Assembly: GCA_026122225.1 (NCBI GenBank)
Contig: JANEZZ010002877.1
Coordinates: 744,001-808,000, forward strand
Length of the DNA stretch: 64,000 bases
Reading direction: 5' to 3'
From: Heloderma charlesbogerti
Taxonomy: Eukaryota; Chordata; Lepidosauria; Squamata; Helodermatidae
Shown here: positions 24,601 to 37,408 of the stretch, piece by piece
How positions within the stretch are numbered: position 1 is the stretch's first letter
Layout: the number at the start of each line of letters is the position of its first letter
Notes under the pieces: generated by a model
Seen by the model: only the letters and a program-made list of their open reading frames with translations
Told to the model about the DNA's origin: nothing
Database searches by the model: none
Made by a program: the position numbers and the translations under genes

Positions 24601-25675
24601 CAATAAAGATACATGGACAGTCGTGGTGATCAGGCTGGCTAGCCTTGTTCAGCTGGAAGTTACAAACCAAGATGGACAAGGTTTGAAAAAGCAAATTTTG
24701 GCTCAAACCCTACCAAGTATTTTATCTTCTTGAGAGAATCTAGCTGAAACTCATCCTAGCAACTTGTATTGACAATAGCTAAGGGACTTCCAGGACACAC
24801 TCTACCTAAGTTAGGAAGGTGAAAATGGGTCGGAATTTTCCTGAACCTGACAGACATGGTGTGTTTGAAATATTATAGAACTATGCAGGAGGCAGATGAA
24901 CAGGAGGCAGATTTTAACATATGCCTGAATGCTCAGAGAAACATGACATGGGAGGAGTAAAATACATGATTAGGAAGATCTTGAAAGGCTTGAAAGTGGC
25001 CTTTGAAGTTTTGGAAATCTGAATTAAAGGGCATGTAATACTAAATGGGAGTAAGAACATAACACACTTAATAGTATATAAGTTCAGAGAGAGGTGTTAG
25101 TGGAGCTTGGAAAAGAGACACATGTGGCCCTGAGGAAAGGCTGACCATTGTCAGGAGCAGTCAGGACTCAAACTGATAGTCTTGGGATCTGTGTGCAGCT
25201 GTCCTGTGTGATGAGCCACTGAACTGCAGATTGCAGCATCTCTCTAGGCAGTGAAATACTCTTAAGCCCTGTACTGATTCTGCCCACCAATGCTGGCTAT
25301 TGGATCCTGCTGGACAGGAAGTAGTTGAGGGCTTCCTTTTGAGCCTTCCCCAACAATATAGTCTTCTTGAACTTTGATGTACTCCTGTATCTTTTGGTTT
25401 TTCTTAGTTCTGACTTCTGGATTGCTTTTCAGTACTTTCTCCTGACCCCCCCCCCTTTGATCCTGCCTTGCTTGCTCTTTGCTTCCTGGCTTGTTCTCCA
25501 GTCCTGACTTCTGGTTTCTTCCCTCAATTCCCATCTTCTGGTTCTGGCTTCCAGCTCATCTCAGGTTGTTGCCTTCAGCTCAGCCCTGACAAACATATAC
25601 TACAGTTACTGGCTGAGGGAAGGCAGGGATGCTTGATATCCAAAAGTCTTTTTGTTGTATTGTATTAAATAGCAG

Positions 25676-25914
25676 TGGCTTGGATCCAACAGTGTGTTCT
25701 GAGGGTGGAAAGGCACTTCTACTCATTCAAGACAGAGTGCCTCCCTGAATTCTGCCTGTCCCACTGCACCTTCCTGAGCCCCATCCAAGACCATCCCAGA
25801 GGGTCCCTTGATTCTCAGGAGTGCCTTTTCAGGGGTCTAGAGGGGATTTGGGATAGTCAAGTAGAACCAGGAAAGCCCCGAGAGTTCTGCTCATGCTTTT
25901 CTGGATCCAACCCA
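25676..25914. mobile_element. MITE with TTGGATCCAA inverted ends
   Basis: Begins TGGCTTGGATCCAACAGTG and ends TTTTCTGGATCCAACCCA, giving inverted ends of about 15 bp with mismatches. Flanks CAG and TAG suggest a 3-bp duplication. The 239-bp interior is non-coding, and the class is uncertain. Confidence 0.5.
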
Positions 25915-26992
25915 TAGTTTCTAAATGTATTAATCAGATTACCACTGTTATTACATGTTTCTCCACATACAGTAAGTCAGATCTGGCAAAGATGGAGAAA
26001 TCAGAGATGGAGCTCAAATAAAACTTGTGGACAGTGTGTGTTTCCATCACAAAATCATTCCTATCTACCTGAACAGAAACATAGAAGCTGTAGATGTAGA
26101 AAATGCTCTTATCCATGAAAAATAATAATGGCAAACCACTGACCATAAAATACTGTTATGAAACTAGCCACACAACACAGATTCCACATAATACAATTCC
26201 ACATATTACGTATCACAGTTCTGCTCTGTATCACAATATTCTAACAAAAAGACCTCTGGAATTAGTTCTTTCAGAAATCCTTACCAAAAACACTTGAACA
26301 GTTGTTGTTTTTTTAATTTCCTACATCTGCACAATGGTATGACACCAACACATATTATGCATATTTAAATGTTAACACTGAAATAATGTTGCCTTTGAAG
26401 GAGAAGCCAAGTTCCCAGGAGGGATAGTCAGAATGCCATGGCATTAGTTACTATAACTGACAAGAAGTAACCGTATGAATGCTTATGACCACATCTGTTT
26501 ATATAAATAGGAAAAATGTGCGGCCAACAGATATTTGGCAAACATGTTGTTTCACTAATTGACTTAAAAATGGGGATGACCCATGTTATGTGCTGAAGCA
26601 CTCACAAGTCCTCCATGGGTCACAAATAAAGGGAAGTCCACCGAACAGACAAATGCATGTGAAGCTCTACAGTTTAAAATAACACCCAGCTGAACAATGA
26701 TTCTTCTCAAGGGGCTACAGAGTCTGTTCAAGTCTGTCAGTGGCAAGCATCTTTTGGGTTCACCTGAACAGCTTCTTCCAGACAACAAGCATAAATAAAA
26801 GAGACAGTCCAATTGAAACTTATTTATAGGTCTAGCAAAGAACACAAACCACCTGCATCATAAAAATTAATGATGAACCATCACACTGATGCACCACCTG
26901 AGCCCAGCCAAATGCAGCCAAACCTCACAACCATTTCATTAATTACAACAACAAACCAAGGAAGTAACAATTTCATCAACTTTGAAATGACA

Positions 26993-27245
26993 AGGAAAGG
27001 AAAGGTTCCTCCTGTGCAAGCACCGAGTCATTGCTGACTTCTAAAGGGACGCTGCTTTCGCTGGCGTTTTCATGGCAGACTATAGCGGGGTGGTTTGCCA
27101 TTGCCTTCCCCAGTCATGACTACCTTTCCCCCAGCAATCTGGGTACTCATTTTACTGACCTCGGAAGGATGGAGGGCTGAGTCGACCTGAGCTGGCTACC
27201 TGAAAACCAGCTTCCACTGGGATCGAACTCAGGTCGTGGGGAGAG
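26993..27245. repeat. Interspersed repeat containing GGTTTGCCATTGCCTTCCCC
   Basis: Runs from AAGGAAAGGTTCCTCCTGTG through GGTTTGCCATTGCCTTCCCC and CCTCGGAAGGATGGAGGGCT to ATCGAACTCAGGTCGTGGGG. I recognise this as a common squamate interspersed repeat, probably SINE-like because of the tRNA-like final motif. I cannot name it. Confidence 0.55.
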
Positions 27246-27618
27246 TTTTTGTTGCAATACTGCCACCTACCACAGATGGGCTTAAAAAAAAAAACTGACA
27301 TGAAAAAAATAGCAGTTTGACCAATTGAGAGGAAAATCTACTCCAGGCGATGAAGCGACAGAACGCTGAGGTCCTTGAACTCCACAGAATTGATATACAT
27401 ATCTGGCGGACCTCCTTCACACTTTATGACTGTGTCATTTCATTACCAATGACTGGAAACCCATAAAATCTAAGGTTCATGTGTCCTATCTGTTTTGGTA
27501 ATAACAATGAAACTCCTACCCTATCTGAAAAGCTTTTAAAAAAAACCATTGGTGAATACAGCTTTGAAAACATTGTTTCAACAGATGAAAACTTGATTTC
27601 TTTAAGTATCAGAGATAC

Positions 27619-27915
27619 TGTCCGGGTGGAAACTGAGCTGAGGACCCAAGGGAAAGAGGGAGGATCTCTCCCTAGCCCATAAGTTCAGGGTCTTCCCACG
27701 GTTCTCCTTCAAATGGGGACCAACTGCCTTACCTGGAGCTTAGGCTACTCAGCTATCTTTCCCCAGTGCTGTTCCTTGCTTTGGCGCTAGCGACTAGTAT
27801 TCTGAAAGAGTCATAAAGTAATAATGGAATAAAGTATTGGAAAGAATCCTCGTCGTCTGTGTCCTGAGTTGGCTATTGGTGGGGACTGCAAGAGGCAGCT
27901 AGGGTGCTCCTGACA
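27619..27915 (+). mobile_element. Solo LTR, internally deleted copy (297 bp)
   Basis: Begins TGTCCGGGTGGAAACTGAGC and ends GTGCTCCTGACA, with a perfect 5-bp duplication GATAC (27614-27618 and 27916-27920). It matches the LTR at 7291-7812 along GAGGACCCAAGGGAAAGAGG to the end, but lacks about 230 bp after GAAACTGAGC. An AATAAA signal lies near 27830. No internal retroelement genes are attached. Confidence 0.85.
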
Positions 27916-30085
27916 GATACCAAGACTTTTAATTCACAGACTGATCTCTTTAAAATTAAATCACAATCTATGCCAAGCAAATTAATACTGCACATGAATT
28001 CCACTCAGTGCAGGGGCCCCACAGCTCCTGCGCTCAACTCGATTAGTAGTAGGGGCGGGTCAGAGAGAATGCTAGATTGCTTCCTCCCTGGCCAGTTCCC
28101 CTCTGAGCCTGTCACCGGTCTGAGCTGGGGCCTAGCTGGGGGCACCTGTCCCTCCCTCAGTGCACCACCTTGCTGTTGGTAGAAGGCAGGCAGAGGCAAC
28201 AGGAGGGGACATGTGCACATACATGCTGCTCCTCAAGGCCAGCTTGCTTGCTTTCTCCTTCCTGCTCCCACACATGCTCTTCTTTTCTCGGCGCAAGCAA
28301 GCCAGTTGGTGAATGGCAGGAGGAGAAATACATGCTGCAAGGTGCTGTGTTGGCCATCCTCCTGGGACTCTGGCAAGCCCGTAGCTTCTAGAGTAAGCCT
28401 GGCTCCAAGCCCTGCCTCAGCTGTCTGATGACAATGAGAACAGCAGCAGCACCTCTGGGGACCCCACCTGCCCACCAAGCAAGTGGCTGCTGCGGCAGCA
28501 AGAGACGACTAGCTGGCAGTGCTCACATTTCCTTCCAACTCACAGGAGGAACACCCTGTGTCCTCCTCCCGCCCTGCCCACTTGCTTGCTGGGGTGTAGA
28601 GAAGGTCTGACAACATGAATGTGTGAATCCCCACCCAGCCACCCCCGTCACTCCAGAGTCAGTCCCATTTACTTCTCATTCTGGGGCTTAATGTTTCCTT
28701 TGCAAACAGCCTTCTGAACCACATTTCAGATGGAAGCCAAAAAGGAAAAAACACCCTTTCTGTAAACAGATTATGATATCTGGGATTTGGGGATAAGTGC
28801 TACTGCCGCTGCCGCTGCTACAGTCATGAAGCACTGAAGGCAGCCAGGCTCCTGAGGGCTGCTCCTTTAACAGGAGCAGGGCAGGAAGAAAAGTGAGGAA
28901 GGGACCACCACCTGCCTGGATGGATGAAGAAACAGGTCAGGCCAGTCCTGCCTCCTTCTTTCTCTCTGAGTAAGCCCCTCAGGTGAGGGGAAGCTATCAA
29001 CATCCACATTGCTGCTTCTCCTCTCCCTCCTCTACCCTCATAAGCTGTCAGTTGGGCTCCTGCCTCCAAATGCTCTAGCCTAGTTGTCCCACATTCAATT
29101 TCCTAGCCCCAAGAGTTCATGTGGCTAGGACTGGCTTGTAGATGGGTAACACTGATGCTGACACAGCAGACAGAAATCAACCAGGAAAGGACCTCACTCT
29201 GGTCCTGAGAGTACACTTAAGTGCAGTGGAGAGGCTGTTTTCTCCTGGGGATGTTAAGTGTACTGAAAGGATGCATAAATTCCTCTGCTCTCTTGATTTT
29301 TCTTTTTAAATGACTGAGTTTTAATCAGTATTAATGACTGCACGTAAATAATATCATGGTAGTTATTCCAGTTTATCTAATCTGAGTAGAAGGGTGTAAA
29401 TATGAGTTAGTTGATCAGAGAGCAGAAAATCCATGGGATGTGGGACTCAGCAAGGAAGAAAAAACCCTGTTGAAAAATGTTAGGACAAATGCGAGCATAT
29501 TTGAGAATGTGTATCCCTTCTCAGAAAAGTTAGTCCTTTATTTTATCTCCTTGCCTGTCTTCTGCCCTAAATTTGAGTTTAATGGGACTTGCTTCCTAGT
29601 GCTCAGTACTACAGCCTTAATTTGTGAACTTGGCAAAATGGCTTCTCTTTGGCTTGTTAATTCTCCTTCTGTAAAATGGGTGAAATGGTTTGACACATTA
29701 GTTTCTCTTCTGTAAAATGTCTCTCTCCTGCACCAGGGAGTTAATCTCTGACAGTCTCTCTTAATGAGATTGATTGATGCAGGATTGCTTCTGTCATGAG
29801 TCCTTCTGTCAGATGTTCTGTGTATAACATCAAGGCACTTCTGGTATAATCCTAACTATTTTTAAACAGATTGTAACTGATTCTCCTTTTTTATTCTGCC
29901 TACCTTTCAGGGTTAATGTAAACTCAGCATGGCTACATATTACCCTCTAAAGAGGTGGGCCCCAGTAAGATCCTTAAATGTAGAGTCTAGAATTACCTAA
30001 CTGCATCACTGACTCAGTGAACAGAAGGAACAGGAAGGGTAAGCCTATATTTAATTTAGCAAAGAAAGAAACTTATGTCTTGCAT

Positions 30086-30124
<39 letters not shown>
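30086..30124. repeat. (TATC)n microsatellite
   Basis: CTAT tetranucleotide run. It adjoins a minus-strand LINE 3' end (GAAGCTTTCTGGGTAGTTCA) at about 30160, another example of this LINE tail next to a microsatellite. Confidence 0.9.
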
Positions 30125-30154
30125 GTTATATTTCTATCTATTAATCTATCTATT

Positions 30155-30720
30155 GTATTATAAATAGCTGAAGCTTTCTGGGTAGTTCACAAAAATTCTT
30201 ACACAGAATACCCATCTTACATGAGTTTAATATCCTCAGCTCTTATCTGTGGGATTGCTTATAAAAATAATACAGCAAATATAACTATACCGGCTTTCAT
30301 GGCAGTATAACCTGAGCAACCCAAGGACAGCATGTAAATACAAAAAGGGTACTACAGATTCAAACAGGATATACTTTCTAAAGTTTCTGGACATGGCTTT
30401 TCCAAGTGCAGATGCCACTGGGTCTAGAGCAGGTTTCTTCAGGAGTGGTTGCAATACTGCCTTCTTAAAGGCAGCAGGAACCACCCTTTCTCATAGAGAC
30501 ACATTTACCACTCCCTGTATCCACCCATTCATACCCCATCAGCTAGCTTTTATTAGCCGGAGTATTAGCCAGTGGTGTCAGATACCTCGACAGGAACTGC
30601 GCTAGCAACAGCATCAAGTTCACTGCACAGATGAGCAATTTTGTCTTCAAAGTATGATGCAAAAAGCTCACAGTGGAGTCCCTGAGGGGTCAAGGGCTCT
30701 ATTCATTAGAGAAGATGTTA
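30155..30720 (-). mobile_element. L2/CR1-group LINE fragments
   Basis: The LINE tail lies at 30155-30200 and an RT-start fragment at about 30415-30540, which reads VPAAFKKAVLQPLLKKPALD on the minus strand and corresponds to VPAALKEAVIRPLLKKPNLD of the better copy. The two pieces are out of normal spacing, so large deletions separate them. Confidence 0.7.
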
Positions 30721-30874
30721 ACAATCCACCAACTAGGGATGGCATGGGAGTCCAAAAGGGGGGTGGTCTGACACCGCTCAGTGAGCCCTGGGGCCCTGAC
30801 GGACCTGGCTGCTGAATAGCCCAGAGCTCAGCGAGTGGCTGGGAGCACTGCAGCACCCCAGCACTGTCACCTTG

Positions 30875-31485
30875 GCCTCCTGTAGAGGAGGCCAGGGCGA
30901 GAGCGCTGGGGCTGGCTGCGCTGAGGCTCTTCCTCCCCACGCCAGCTGTTAAGAAAGCCCTCGACAGCCGGTGTGGAGAGGAAGGGCCTCGGAAGCCCCC
31001 CAGCGCTCTCACCCTGGCTTCCTCTAGAGGAGGCCAGGGAGACAGCACCAGGGGCTGGCTGTTCCAAGGCTCTTCTTCCCCACACTGGCTATCAAGGGCT
31101 TCCTTTATAGCCAGCATGGGGAGAATGGTCTTGGCGGCACCCGAGAGGAGACCAGGGTGAGAACGCTAGAGGCTGGCCATGCTGAAGCTCTTCCTTCCCA
31201 TCTCGGCTGTTAAGGAAGCCCTTGACAGCCAGTGTGTGGAGGAAGGGCCTTGGCGGCACTCTCCAGCGCTCTCGCCCTGGCCTCCTCTTGAGGAGCCCAT
31301 GGTGAGAGTTCTGGGGGTTGGCTGTGCTGGGACCTGTCCTGCCTCTGCCAGCTGTCAAGGACTTCTTTAACAGCTGGCATGGAGAGGAAGGGCCTTGGTG
31401 GCATCTCAGCGCTCTTGCCCTGGCCTCCTACTGAGGAAGCCAGGGCAAAAGCGCTGGGGGCTGGCCATGCCGAGGACTTGGCAGT
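30875..31485. repeat. GC-rich tandem repeat, about 117-147 bp unit, five copies
   Basis: The phrase (C/T)TGGC(T/C)(G/A)TGCTGA..CTCTTC recurs at about 30911, 31054, 31171, 31318 and 31462. Each unit also carries GCTGTNAAG..CTTNNCAGCC, a small inverted motif, and GGAGGAAGGGCCTTGG. The array makes several long frames on both strands, which are artefacts. It ends at CAGTCAAGCCCTT / AAGGGCTTGACTG, a short inverted pair at 31482-31523. Confidence 0.75.
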
Positions 31486-31869
31486 CAAGCCCTTATGAGC
31501 ATAAAGCACAAGGGCTTGACTGCTGGAGGTCTTGGTATGGAGAGGAGGGGCGGATTGGTGGGTGGGTGGGGTGAGCAGGGAGGAGGGAGCTCATCAAGCT
31601 CCCCCCACCCCAGATGGAGATGGGTCCATCCATCCCTATCACAAACCACCCAAAAGAGCTCTGCTGGATGGCTACTCGAGGATGCAATAGATCCAGCAAA
31701 ATAAGTCTTCTTTCCTGCACACACTGTCACATGGTAGGCACAATTATGTGCTCTAGAGCATGCTTGGTTACCTTCATTTCAAGCCTTATGCCATTTGCAC
31801 TCTAGCTGATGTCCAGCCTGTTTCATTGCCTGCAGCTCCATAGTATACTAAAGAGCAGAACGGGCTCTA

Positions 31870-32560
31870 CAGCACTGGAAGGGGCACTAAGGTGCAATTG
31901 AGTTGATGGCCCCCCACATCTCACCATTATACAGTGAGACTAGAGTCTTGCCTGGATCACCAGCTCTCTCCACTGGAAAATCCCCAAGAACATTCAGATA
32001 TCCACTGGATTCCATCCACCTCCTAGGGTGGACCATCCAAATAGGTCCTCCACCTCTGCAGGAGGGAAGTAACATTGTGAGTTAGAACTCACCAGGAAAC
32101 AATCTGATGATGACAACAAGGTGACTTGGACACTCCTCCCCCATTTTCAGACCACTCATCTCACAACTTGGAACAAAGACCAAATCAAGAGTATGCCCTT
32201 CATATACTGGGCTGATGACAAAGTGAGAAAGCCCCATGGTTGTCATGGAGGCCCTGAATTCTGAACTGGAACTCCAGAAGCACCTCAGTGTGGTAGTTGA
32301 AGTCACTCAGGACCACTCTCCTGGGTTCCTCCAACACCACACTTGATAACACACCCTCCAGCTCAGTCAGGGAGGCTACTGGGCAGCAGGGTGGCTGGTA
32401 CACCAGGAGTATCCCCAATCTGTCTCTATGGTGAAAACCTTCAAGGTCTGGCCCAAGGTGAAGTGGTTTCCTGGAAGTCTTATAGGCCACAGCAACTCTC
32501 CCCCCTTCCCTCTGGCCCTCCAGCCTATGTAGATTAATAGGCAGATGAATGATTAAACTG
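31870..32560 (-). mobile_element. L2/CR1-group LINE endonuclease fragment
   Basis: On the minus strand the frame at 32200-32490 reads LGILLVYQPPCCPVASLTEL and VVLEEPRRVVLSDFNYHTE. The VYRPP and GDFN-type motifs belong to the apurinic-like endonuclease domain of non-LTR retrotransposons. It may be the 5' part of the LINE whose 3' pieces lie at 30155-30720, with the GC-rich array between them. Confidence 0.75.
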
Positions 32561-33122
32561 ACTTGTTATGTCAGTTCCTCAGTCTTTCCAGAATATCCCG
32601 AAGTCCCTTGTGTACTTTGTATATGAGCACATAGGCTAGCTAGTCTAGTAACCTCTTTGGAATGCTTTCTGTATTATGATTTAAATAAGTATAGTCTTGT
32701 GCTAAGTACCCACTAAAATGGTAGTGTTTGAACCCCATATACATCTTTCCCTCACACATTGTACACATTTTTTGTCCCCTGCCCAAAGTGGGCATTTGTG
32801 CAATGCATATGAAATGAAGGGAGAAAAAAAGATTTGCACACCCTGTAAGTTTAGCAGGTATACGATTAGCGTCTGTAACATGTATTCATTAAAATTGTTG
32901 AGTGTAAAGTTCTTATGGGAAGTTTTAGGACAGAAAAAGCAAAGAATGAGCTGATTAAAGCCCTTGGAAGCATCCATCCATACGACAGAATACTATTGGC
33001 TTTATTAGGCTCAATATAGTTAATCTCTCTGGTTAACATGACTAGAAAACCCTGGACATCTTTCAGTCAGAAAAAGCAAACACAACAAGAATGAGTGGAT
33101 GATCTCTGTTGCTCTTTTAAAA

Positions 33123-33259
33123 CAGGAGTGGGCTACTTGTGGCCTTCCAGATATTTTGGCCTAGAACTCTCATGATCCCTCACCATTGGCTATGCTGACT
33201 AGGGCAGATGGAAGTTGTAGGCCAAAAACATCTGGAGGTCCACAAGTTGCCTGCCCCTG
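33123..33259. mobile_element. Palindromic hAT MITE, 137 bp
   Basis: Begins CAGGAGTGGGCTACTTGTGG and ends AAGTTGCCTGCCCCTG, with arms that fold along most of the length. It is flanked by a perfect 8-bp duplication TTTTAAAA (33115-33122 and 33260-33267). This is a typical vertebrate hAT-derived miniature element. Confidence 0.88.
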
Positions 33260-34603
33260 TTTTAAAACAAGGCATTAAGATTTGAATTTGAGCCCTGAGA
33301 TTGGGGGGGGGAAGAGAGAAATTAATTCTGTTTATATAATAATGTGGCTGAGTTTGTTAACAGGAATTGCCTGAAACAGCTACTTATTGTTAAATCCATT
33401 GTGGAACTGACAGAAGCTAATTACTTCATCGCTCACCATGACTCAAGTGCAATTCTATGTCTACATAGAAGTAAGCCCCACTGAACTCCATGGGATTCCA
33501 GCCTAAGATACCAGAATGGCTTTGTTGAACTGGAAGTAATGACTTTACAGCTATGGTAAATTGAAGTGTAACCTTTTGACAGTAATTAACTCATGTCACT
33601 GCCAAGGTGACAGGAGGTAAAGAGTCATACATATAGAAAAGATTGGATCCTGAGGGGAAAACTGTGAAATTGAGACTTTATCTTTTTCAAACATATGCAG
33701 ATAAAGTCTGTGGAAAAAAGCGCTCTTGGGATTAGTTATATAACTTGCTTACTTTTCTGACTATCCTTGCAAAATAATCACTAGTAACTAAAGAACTAAA
33801 GGGGACATCTAAACCTTGGCAGAATGGAAGACATTTCACACTTAGTAAGAAAGTTTGTTTGCCACATTCACAGGTAAATGTTATTACAATATAATGCCCT
33901 CTTTTAGAACAAAAATATTGCCAAAGTATGCTATTGTTAAATATAACTACTATGTGATAATAAAGCTTCATTTGATTTTACTGCCTGCAAACAATAAAGG
34001 AGGAACAAATGATTTTTTTGACTGGCCAGCACTACCAGCATTTATCAATTTTACTGCCTCCCCCCCAGCCTAGTTCTGATGCTAATTTGCTGTGAGCCCT
34101 TTGAGAAGTTATATATTATCTGATACAATTCTCTCACTGGCACTGTATGCATTAATGAAGTCTTTCTCTCATAAACTGGAAACAAGGCATGTAATTCCAG
34201 ATTTTTCCTACTGTCTTGGCAAAGGCAAGCATTACTGCACATTATTACTATAAAAGACACACAAACTACTTCCTTAGTTTATTTCAGGACTACATTGTAA
34301 ATAAGACTCAAAGAAAATTTGTAATGGAGATTAAAAGTTCATGTACAATGTGGGGAGGGCTGGTATTTTTTTTGGAAATTATGCACGGATCTAAAACATA
34401 GTAACAGCAGTTATATGTTCCTTCTTCCTGCAGCAGCTTTCATTAACTAAAAATAAATGATAATGGGCAATGTATTTTTGAAAGCCACAGTACAAAGGCT
34501 ACAGCTCAACAATACAGATCATCAGAGAAGCAATTTACACAATACCATCTCTCCATGCACACTACCATATCAATTCCATGTTAGGTTAATTAGGTGCCAT
34601 ACC

Positions 34604-34985
34604 TAGCGATGGATGAAAAATTTGTCCATTTTTTGATAAAACCTTACCGAAATTCACAAATATATTTATTAACAGGATGGAAACAACTTGAGATTTTAAA
34701 AATTCAAACTTGGGAGAAAGTGAAACTCTCAGTTCAATCCATCTAGGTGCTCAGCAATTAAGCGTCTGGGAATCCCTGTGTATTCAACCATGCTTGTGGT
34801 GTTGAACTGGGGTTCTTCGTCTTTAACAGCTACATGGCAGGCACATACAACATGGTCCTCCCCATTCTGGAAATCAGCTCTATTAGCCAACAACAGTAGA
34901 TATGTAAATGAAAAGTGGATTTATTTGCTTTTGCAAATAAACTTGTACACCACAGAGTTTTTTTTTCTATTCATTTGAAATGGGA
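34604..34985. mobile_element. hAT-like AT-rich element fragment (TAGGGATG family)
   Basis: Begins TAGCGATGGATGAAAAATTT and shares GTATTCAACCATGCTTGTGG with the element at 322-736. The right terminus is not clear. A smaller related fragment lies at about 38505-38645 (GGATGGATGAATCTGACAG). Confidence 0.45.
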
Positions 34986-35541
34986 AAGTAAAGTGGGAAA
35001 TTAAAAAAAAAATCTGTTTTAGAAAAGTGGGGGTGGGGGAGTGACAGGAGAAGAGATTAGCTGTATTCTGAAGAACACCCATGTGTTGAATCAACTTGTA
35101 AACGGGGCCATACCAACTAGCCTTTCTCCCTGATATCCATGCATTCAGCGCAAATGTGTACTTTGCATTTCATAAATATAGCCAGTGGTGCAGTGGAGGC
35201 AGGGCTCACAGCCTCACTTTTTCATTAGCAGAGTCTCTGATGTCATCTGCCACCCCACTTGGAATTCCCTGTTCCCTCTGAGCTTAGCTGCAATCTGCAC
35301 TGTAGCTGTGGGGGGAATGAATTTTCCAAGCAACAATATATTGTTTCATGTTGGAATGCAAAGTATTTGGGATGACTTGGTCTGGAATGGGAAATTAAGA
35401 CCGATTTGCTTTACCAAAGACATGCTCCCAGTGGAGATGAAAACTCCTAGAACTGGTTTGTTGATATGGCTGCCTGAAAGTTTTGGACTGCCCTTGGAGA
35501 CTGTCACAGTGAGCTCCTCCATTTCCAAATGTACTATACCA

Positions 35542-35569
35542 GTGTGTGTGTGTGTGTGTGTGTGTGTGT
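35542..35569. repeat. (GT)n microsatellite
   Basis: Uninterrupted GT run. It causes the long VCVC/THTH tails in frames on both strands here. Confidence 0.95.
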
Positions 35570-35887
35570 AGTTCAATCCAGCTAGGTTTGTGGATGTTTC
35601 TGTTGGAGGGGCGGGGGAGATAAAATGAAGGAGCTTAGGGAAGGCTAATGGGTAATGTTGGGGCGCTGAGGGAGCGTGCAAGGGGGCTGTTTAAATGAGA
35701 AGGGATCTGTCGATGCGGGCTGAGTTGAAAGGGTGAAGCTTCCATAGAGTATCATATTTTGAAAACCCAAAATGTTCATGTTTGAGTGAGTGGGTGGGTG
35801 AAAAAGATTTTAATACCCTGCATTTTTTTCTCAGATGTCCAGTTGAAATACCACTGCCGTACTCTCAGCTGCACTGTTTTTGGATCC

Positions 35888-35960
35888 CAGTTGAAGGCTG
35901 TATATCTTACAAGGTTGTATCATCTTGATACAACCTTGTAAGATATACAGCCTTCAACTG
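35888..35960. repeat. Perfect palindrome, 35-bp arms, 3-nt loop
   Basis: Arms 35888-35922 and 35926-35960 are exact reverse complements (CAGTTGAAGGCTGTATATCT... and ...AGATATACAGCCTTCAACTG) around the loop TCT. The right arm runs directly into a CR1 tail. Confidence 0.95.
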
Positions 35961-36013
35961 CGGGTTGGACTCGATGACCTTGTAGGCCCCTTCCAACCCT
36001 ACTGTTCCATGAT
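35955..36013 (+). mobile_element. CR1 LINE 3' end fragment
   Basis: GGGTTGGACTCGATGACCTT, GTAGGCCCCTTCCAACCCTA and CTGTTCCATGATCTTA are the standard chicken-type CR1 3' end with its short ATTCTATGAT-like terminal repeat. Confidence 0.85.
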
Positions 36014-37311
36014 CTTAGAAGGGGCGTGGCTGTGAGGGGGCATGGCTGTGACTGTCACGAAGGGACTCTGCACTTTTGAATTTGCTACTACACTACTGAA
36101 TACAGCTGTATGCACAAAGGTTTCCTCACTGCATATTTTGTGCTGTACGTCAGAAGGCGGAGCAAGTTGGCATGTGCAACTTGCCTAGGGCTACTTGGTG
36201 ATTCATTGTGGGATTGTGACTTCAGAATAGGGCTGTAGAAGTAGGCCACTTACTGAACAAAACACTGAATACTGTGAAAGGAAAATGAATAGCTCTTTAT
36301 GAATCTGACAGCTCAAGCTACAAGACTTTGTGATGAAAGCTATCTTAAGCCAGCTGGAAGGAACTCAATCCTTTATTTGCCTACAGCATTCAGGATCAAG
36401 AAAGGAAATCTTCAGGTCAATGTGCATAATAAATATTATTTTAAAATTTGCACTATTTTTGTTTTGAGAAATCTTGAGAAAATTGGAAGCTATCTATCTA
36501 CATGCACCTTATATGGGTGCATCCTGTTAGGTTCCCCTAATTGCGCATGATGATTAAATCTGATGGGTGAAGGATGGTGTCATGCGGTGCTTCTGTGTAT
36601 TTAATTATCTCTCTGGTTCCTTTTAGCTCTATGATAAATTCTTTGTGTTAGTGGCACCCTCAGAAAACTGTTCAGGAATTGATGCATCTGTTCATGCAGT
36701 TCACCATGGTGCTTTCAGCATACTGCTCTACCCCTTGACTGCATTACACAGATGGAGGAGAATGAATAAGATTGTGCTGGTTGTGTTTATACCAAATGTA
36801 GTTCTGTGGATATCATGGTTAAACTTCTTGAGAAGCTCAGCTGCGACAGTTTAACAAAATACCTTGAAATATACAACTTCAAGGAAAATGGATAGGGGGA
36901 AATATAACATCAAGAAGCAACAGAAAACGATGACAGTTAAAATATGTGAGGCTGATCTAACAGAACTGAAGGGACAGTGACATGATCTAATTAAATGTAT
37001 ACAGAAAGCAGTCATATATTTGTTCATGCATCTGATAATCCAAAGATTTGTTTTTAAATTGATACGAACCCCATTGGATGTGAAAGCAAGTAAATCTCAG
37101 AAAGGAGCTGCATTCTACCATTAGGCAACTTTGTAGGTTTTCTGCTAGATCATATCATCTAATCCAGCATTCTGCTTCCCACAGTGGCCAACTAAATGCT
37201 TTTGGAAAGCCCATAACAAGGGCATGAACACAATAGCCCTGTGTTTCCCAGCAATTGGTATTTAGTGGCATACAGCCTCTGAATCTGGAGGTTCTATATA
37301 CCCATCATACA

Positions 37312-37408
37312 TTGTGTGTTGTTTGGTTTTAGTTTTTGTGAACCGCCCAGAGAGCTTCGGCTATTGGGCGGTATAGAAATGAAATAAATAAATAAAATAA
37401 ATAAAATC
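37312..37408 (+). mobile_element. L2/CR1-group LINE 3' end inserted in CR1
   Basis: GTGAACCGCCCAGAGAGCTT and CGGCTATTGGGCGGTATAG are followed by AAATAAATAAA. ATCAT on the left (about 37305) and ATCAT on the right (about 37407) look like a 5-bp duplication. Confidence 0.8.

Noticed and set aside
30668..31509. Overlapping ORFs of 63-149 codons on both strands
   Set aside because: They follow the GC-rich tandem repeat, where stops are rare in every frame.
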